Source: Pistricoccus aurantiacus
GTDB taxonomy: Bacteria; Pseudomonadota; Gammaproteobacteria; Pseudomonadales; Halomonadaceae
DNA length: 64,000 nucleotides
Reading direction: 5' to 3' (one strand)
Assembly (NCBI RefSeq): GCF_042682565.1
Contig: NZ_JBHUIC010000008.1
The notes beneath the pieces were generated by a model, which saw only the letters and a program-made list of their open reading frames with translations, searched no databases and had not been told where the DNA came from. A program made the position numbers and the translations under genes. Below are positions 61,042 through 64,000 of this stretch, one piece after another; position 1 is the first letter of the stretch; every line of letters starts with the position of its first letter.

Positions 61042-63651
61042 TTAGCCAAGCGTTTCTTCCACCCAGGCAGGCACGCTGGCCAGCGCTCGAGGAAGGGCCT
61101 GAGGATCGCTGCCGCCGGCCTGGGCCATATCAGCACGACCGCCGCCCTTGCCGCCCACCTGGGACGCCACGTGGCGTACCAGATCGCCGGCCTTGAGACG
61201 ATCGACGAGATCGTTTGTGACCCCGGCGATCAGGTTGACCTTGCTCGCTTCTTGGTCGGCGACTCCCAGCACGATGACTCCGGAGCCCAGCTTGGACTTG
61301 AGCTGGTCTAGCACGCCGCGCAGTTCCTTGCCGGACACGCCCTCCAACTGCTTGATCAGAAGTCTGACCCCCGCGATCTCCCGGGTCTCCGCCAGCAGGT
61401 CGCTGCCCGCGGCGCTGGCAAGCTTGGCCTTCAGCCGCTCGAGTTCCTTTTCCAGCCGGCGGTTGCGCTCCGCCAGGGATTCGACCCGCTCTTCCACCTG
61501 TTCCGGCTTCGTCCTGAGCCGCTCGCCGATCCGAGCCAGACGTGATTCCTGCTCGCGGAAATAGGCCAGCGCCCCTTCGCCGGTGAGCGCCTCGATACGC
61601 CGCACGCCGGCAGCGATGCCGGTCTCGCCGACGATATGGAAGCAGCCGATGTCGCCGCTGCGGGCCACGTGAGTACCGCCGCACAGCTCGATGGAGAAGT
61701 CGTTCGCGCCGATGGTCAATACCCGCACGCTGTCGGCATACTTGGCCTCGAACAGCGCCGCCGCCCCCTTGGCCTTGGCTTCCTCGAGGCTCATCTGCTC
61801 GATACGGGTCGGCGCGTTGGCCAGCACCTGACGATTGACGATGGCTTCGATTTCCTCGAGCTGCGCCGGGGTCACCGGCTCGAAATGGCTGAAGTCGAAG
61901 CGCAGCCGCTCCGCGCTGACCAGCGAGCCCTTCTGCTGCACGTGATCCCCCAGCACCATACGCAGCGCCTGATGCAACAGGTGGGTGGCGGAATGGTTGC
62001 GCACCGTGGCGGCCCGCAGGCTGGCATCCACCTGGGGCGTGACCTGGGCGCCTACGGTCAGGCTGCCTTCGACCAACACGCCTTTATGCAGATGATGGCC
62101 GTCCTGTTTCTGGGTATCCATGACCTGGAAGCGTCCGCTCTCGCCGATCAGGTAGCCGGTGTCGCCGACCTGACCGCCGGACTCGCCGTAGAACGGCGTG
62201 CGATCCAGCACCACCAACGCCTGACGACCTTCCTCGAGGGCTCTCAAGGCATTGCCCTGGCTATCCAGAAGCGCGGTCACGACGGCCTGATCCTCCAGCC
62301 GGTCGTAGCCGGTAAAGGTGGTTTCGCCTTCGAGCTCCAGGGCCGCGCCGTACTCCGCGCCGAACTGGCTGGCGGCTCGAGCGCGCTGACGCTGGGCTTC
62401 CAGTTCCCGCTCGAAGCCCGCCTCGTCGAGAGTGACGCCGCGCTCCCGACAGACGTCCGCGGTCAGATCGAAGGGAAAGCCGTAGGTATCGTAGAGCTTG
62501 AAGACGGTCTCACCGGGCAGCACCTCGCCTTCGAGATTTTCGAGGGCGGATTCCAGCAATCCCATGCCGTGATCCAGGGTACGGGCGAACTGCTCTTCTT
62601 CCTTGAGGAGCACCTTCTCGATCTGCTCCCGGGCGCTGTGTAGCTCCGGGTAGGCATCGCCCATCTCTTCGTCCAACGCCGCGACCAGTTGATGAAAGAA
62701 CGGCTCGCTGGCACCCAGTTTATGGCCATGACGGATGGCGCGACGAATGATCCGCCGCAGCACGTAGCCACGCCCTTCGTTGGCGGGTAGCACGCCGTCG
62801 GCGATCAGGAAGGCGCAGGAGCGAATATGATCGGCGATGACCCGCAGGGAAGGCGTGGTGATCTCGTTGTGACCGGTCGCTTTCGCGGCGGCGGCCAGCA
62901 GGTTCTGAAACAGGTCGATCTCGTAGTTGGAATGCACTCCCTGCAGCACCGCGGCGATACGCTCGAGCCCCATGCCGGTATCGATGGAAGGCTTGGGCAG
63001 CGGGTTCATGTTGCCCGCCGCGTCCCGTTCGTACTGCATGAACACCAGATTCCAGATCTCGATATACCGATCGCCGTCTTCTTCCGGGCTGCCCGGCGGC
63101 CCGCCGTCCACCTCCGGGCCGTGATCATAGAAGATTTCCGAGCAGGGACCGCAGGGGCCGGTATCGCCCATCTGCCAGAAGTTGTCTTCGTCGAGCCGTG
63201 AAAAACGCGCTGGATCGATGCCGATCTCGTCCTTCCAGATACGCTCGGCTTCATCGTCGCTGATATGCACGGTTACCCAGAGCCTCTCCGGCGGCAGTCC
63301 GAATCGTTCCGTCAACAGCATCCAGGCGAAGCGAATGGCGTCGCGCTTGAAGTAGTCGCCGAAGCTGAAATTGCCGAGCATTTCGAAGAAGGTATGGTGG
63401 CGGGCGGTATAGCCGACGTTGTCCAGGTCGTTATGCTTGCCGCCGGCGCGCACGCAGCGTTGGGCGGAGGTCGCCCGTAGGTAGGGCCGCAACTCGCGTC
63501 CGAGAAACACATCCTTGAAGGGCACCATGCCCGCGTTGGTGAACAGCAGGGTGGGATCGTTGTCGGGCACCAGAGAACTCGTCGGTACGATGCTGTGCCC
63601 TTGCTCTTCGAAGAAGGTCAGGAAGGCCTGTCTGATCTCTGCGCTTTTCAT
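61042..63651 (-). CDS. alaS: Alanyl-tRNA synthetase
   Basis: An 869-residue class II synthetase charging tRNA-Ala. Class II motif 1 is near FTNAGMVPFKDVFLG (about 36-50), motif 2 HHTFFEMLGNFSFGDYFK, motif 3 GMGLERIAAVLQG. The editing domain has HSATHLLH and CGGTH for zinc. The C-terminal C-Ala domain ends GGKGGGRADMAQAGG. Start set at 63651 (MKSAEIRQAFLTFFEEQGH). Length normal; the 3' end is intact. It follows recX. Confidence 0.97.
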   Translation of the reverse strand: MKSAEIRQAFLTFFEEQGHSIVPTSSLVPDNDPTLLFTNAGMVPFKDVFLGRELRPYLRATSAQRCVRAGGKHNDLDNVGYTARHHTFFEMLGNFSFGDYFKRDAIRFAWMLLTERFGLPPERLWVTVHISDDEAERIWKDEIGIDPARFSRLDEDNFWQMGDTGPCGPCSEIFYDHGPEVDGGPPGSPEEDGDRYIEIWNLVFMQYERDAAGNMNPLPKPSIDTGMGLERIAAVLQGVHSNYEIDLFQNLLAAAAKATGHNEITTPSLRVIADHIRSCAFLIADGVLPANEGRGYVLRRIIRRAIRHGHKLGASEPFFHQLVAALDEEMGDAYPELHSAREQIEKVLLKEEEQFARTLDHGMGLLESALENLEGEVLPGETVFKLYDTYGFPFDLTADVCRERGVTLDEAGFERELEAQRQRARAASQFGAEYGAALELEGETTFTGYDRLEDQAVVTALLDSQGNALRALEEGRQALVVLDRTPFYGESGGQVGDTGYLIGESGRFQVMDTQKQDGHHLHKGVLVEGSLTVGAQVTPQVDASLRAATVRNHSATHLLHQALRMVLGDHVQQKGSLVSAERLRFDFSHFEPVTPAQLEEIEAIVNRQVLANAPTRIEQMSLEEAKAKGAAALFEAKYADSVRVLTIGANDFSIELCGGTHVARSGDIGCFHIVGETGIAAGVRRIEALTGEGALAYFREQESRLARIGERLRTKPEQVEERVESLAERNRRLEKELERLKAKLASAAGSDLLAETREIAGVRLLIKQLEGVSGKELRGVLDQLKSKLGSGVIVLGVADQEASKVNLIAGVTNDLVDRLKAGDLVRHVASQVGGKGGGRADMAQAGGSDPQALPRALASVPAWVEETLG

Positions 63652-63812
63652 AGTAAATCCGTGGCGATAAGCGTGATGACGCCTGGCTGACGCCGAATTG
63701 GCGCGCCCCGGGGCCGTCGCAAGTGCGCCAGTATAACGCAGTCGTCGGCCAATTTTCAGCGGCGGATTGTCGTTGGTGAGGATGGAAGAAAGAGGGTTTG
63801 GGCGGGTAGGGG

Positions 63813-64000
63813 TTAGTCGTCGCACTCCTCCCAGGCGTGAGACAAGGCGTGACGCACCTGCTCGAAGTCGAAGCCGCGCCCGGCCAGGAAGCGCTCTCGG
63901 CGCGCCCGTTCCCGGGGCGTATCACCGGGGGAATCGAAGCGCCGCGCCAGGGTATCGCAGGCAATCGCGAACCAGTCGACATCGGTATTCACAAGCGTAT
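63813..64000 (-). CDS. recX: Regulatory protein RecX, C-terminal part (cut by window edge)
   Basis: On the minus strand from the window edge to TAA at 63815-63813 the frame reads ...DVDWFAIACDTLARRFD, then RERARRERFLAGRGFDFEQV and RHALSHAWEECDD. This matches the C-terminus of RecX, which inhibits RecA filament growth. It lies directly upstream of alaS, as in the recA-recX-alaS order of many gammaproteobacteria. About 62 codons are visible; the N-terminus is outside the window. Confidence 0.85.
   Translation of the reverse strand, partial: TLVNTDVDWFAIACDTLARRFDSPGDTPRERARRERFLAGRGFDFEQVRHALSHAWEECDD

Noticed and set aside
1..64000. CRISPR array
   Set aside because: No regularly spaced direct repeats and no cas genes seen on either strand.

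Overview
This is a 64 kb piece of a GC-rich gammaproteobacterial chromosome, most likely from Halomonas or a close relative (Halomonadaceae). The inference rests on the housekeeping gene content and order (guaB-guaA divergent from xseA; smc-zipA-ligA; ccmABCDEFGHI; recX-alaS-lysC-csrA-tRNA-Ser-tRNA-Arg) and on sodium-linked and TRAP-type genes (oadGAB, dctPQM). No 16S rRNA or species marker is present, so the genus is an inference.

Region 1 (1-11.5 kb) is the accessory part and is more AT-rich. It holds two copies of an integron platform about 9.8 kb apart. Each copy has an attI-like stretch followed by the 5' end of an integron integrase gene (29 and 77 codons remain), so both integrases are broken. 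On the cassette side of attI copy 1 an open reading frame runs off the left edge. On the cassette side of attI copy 2 sits one very AT-rich gene for a 1494-residue STAND-type P-loop ATPase resembling Avs antiphage sensors. It is followed by a terminator and an attC site whose R' core is split by an IS1182-type element with a 4-bp AACG duplication. The first bases of this roughly 5-kb unit match the outer arm of its attC, so it looks like an unusually large integron gene cassette carrying a candidate defence gene. Between the platforms lie tehB, a Tag-like glycosylase and lplA. A HicA-like toxin-antitoxin pair with a 28-bp palindrome follows the second platform.

Region 2 (11.5-31 kb) holds purine synthesis (guaAB), xseA, the glrK-qseG-glrR two-component operon, argA, phosphate transport (pit and its DUF47 partner), a triphosphatase, a Kv-like channel, yciO, rnm, yciI, mnmC and a secreted MBL-fold enzyme. 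Upstream of glrK, a near-consensus sigma-54 promoter, two GlrR-like inverted repeats and a strong terminator bracket about 475 bases without a convincing protein gene. This is where enterics keep the GlmY small RNA, so a GlrR-controlled RNA is a serious possibility.

Region 3 (31-46 kb) holds yheU-ligA, zipA, smc and the complete cytochrome c maturation cluster ccmABCDEFGHI, all on the minus strand.

Region 4 (46-58.5 kb) holds a LexA-box-controlled S24 peptidase gene overlapping yigZ, the oxaloacetate decarboxylase operon oadGAB, dusC, and a pxpABC 5-oxoprolinase operon divergent from a TRAP transporter, followed by a DUF1989 gene. Region 5 (58.5-64 kb) holds two identical tRNA-Arg(ACG) genes, tRNA-Ser(GCT), csrA, lysC, alaS and the 3' end of recX.
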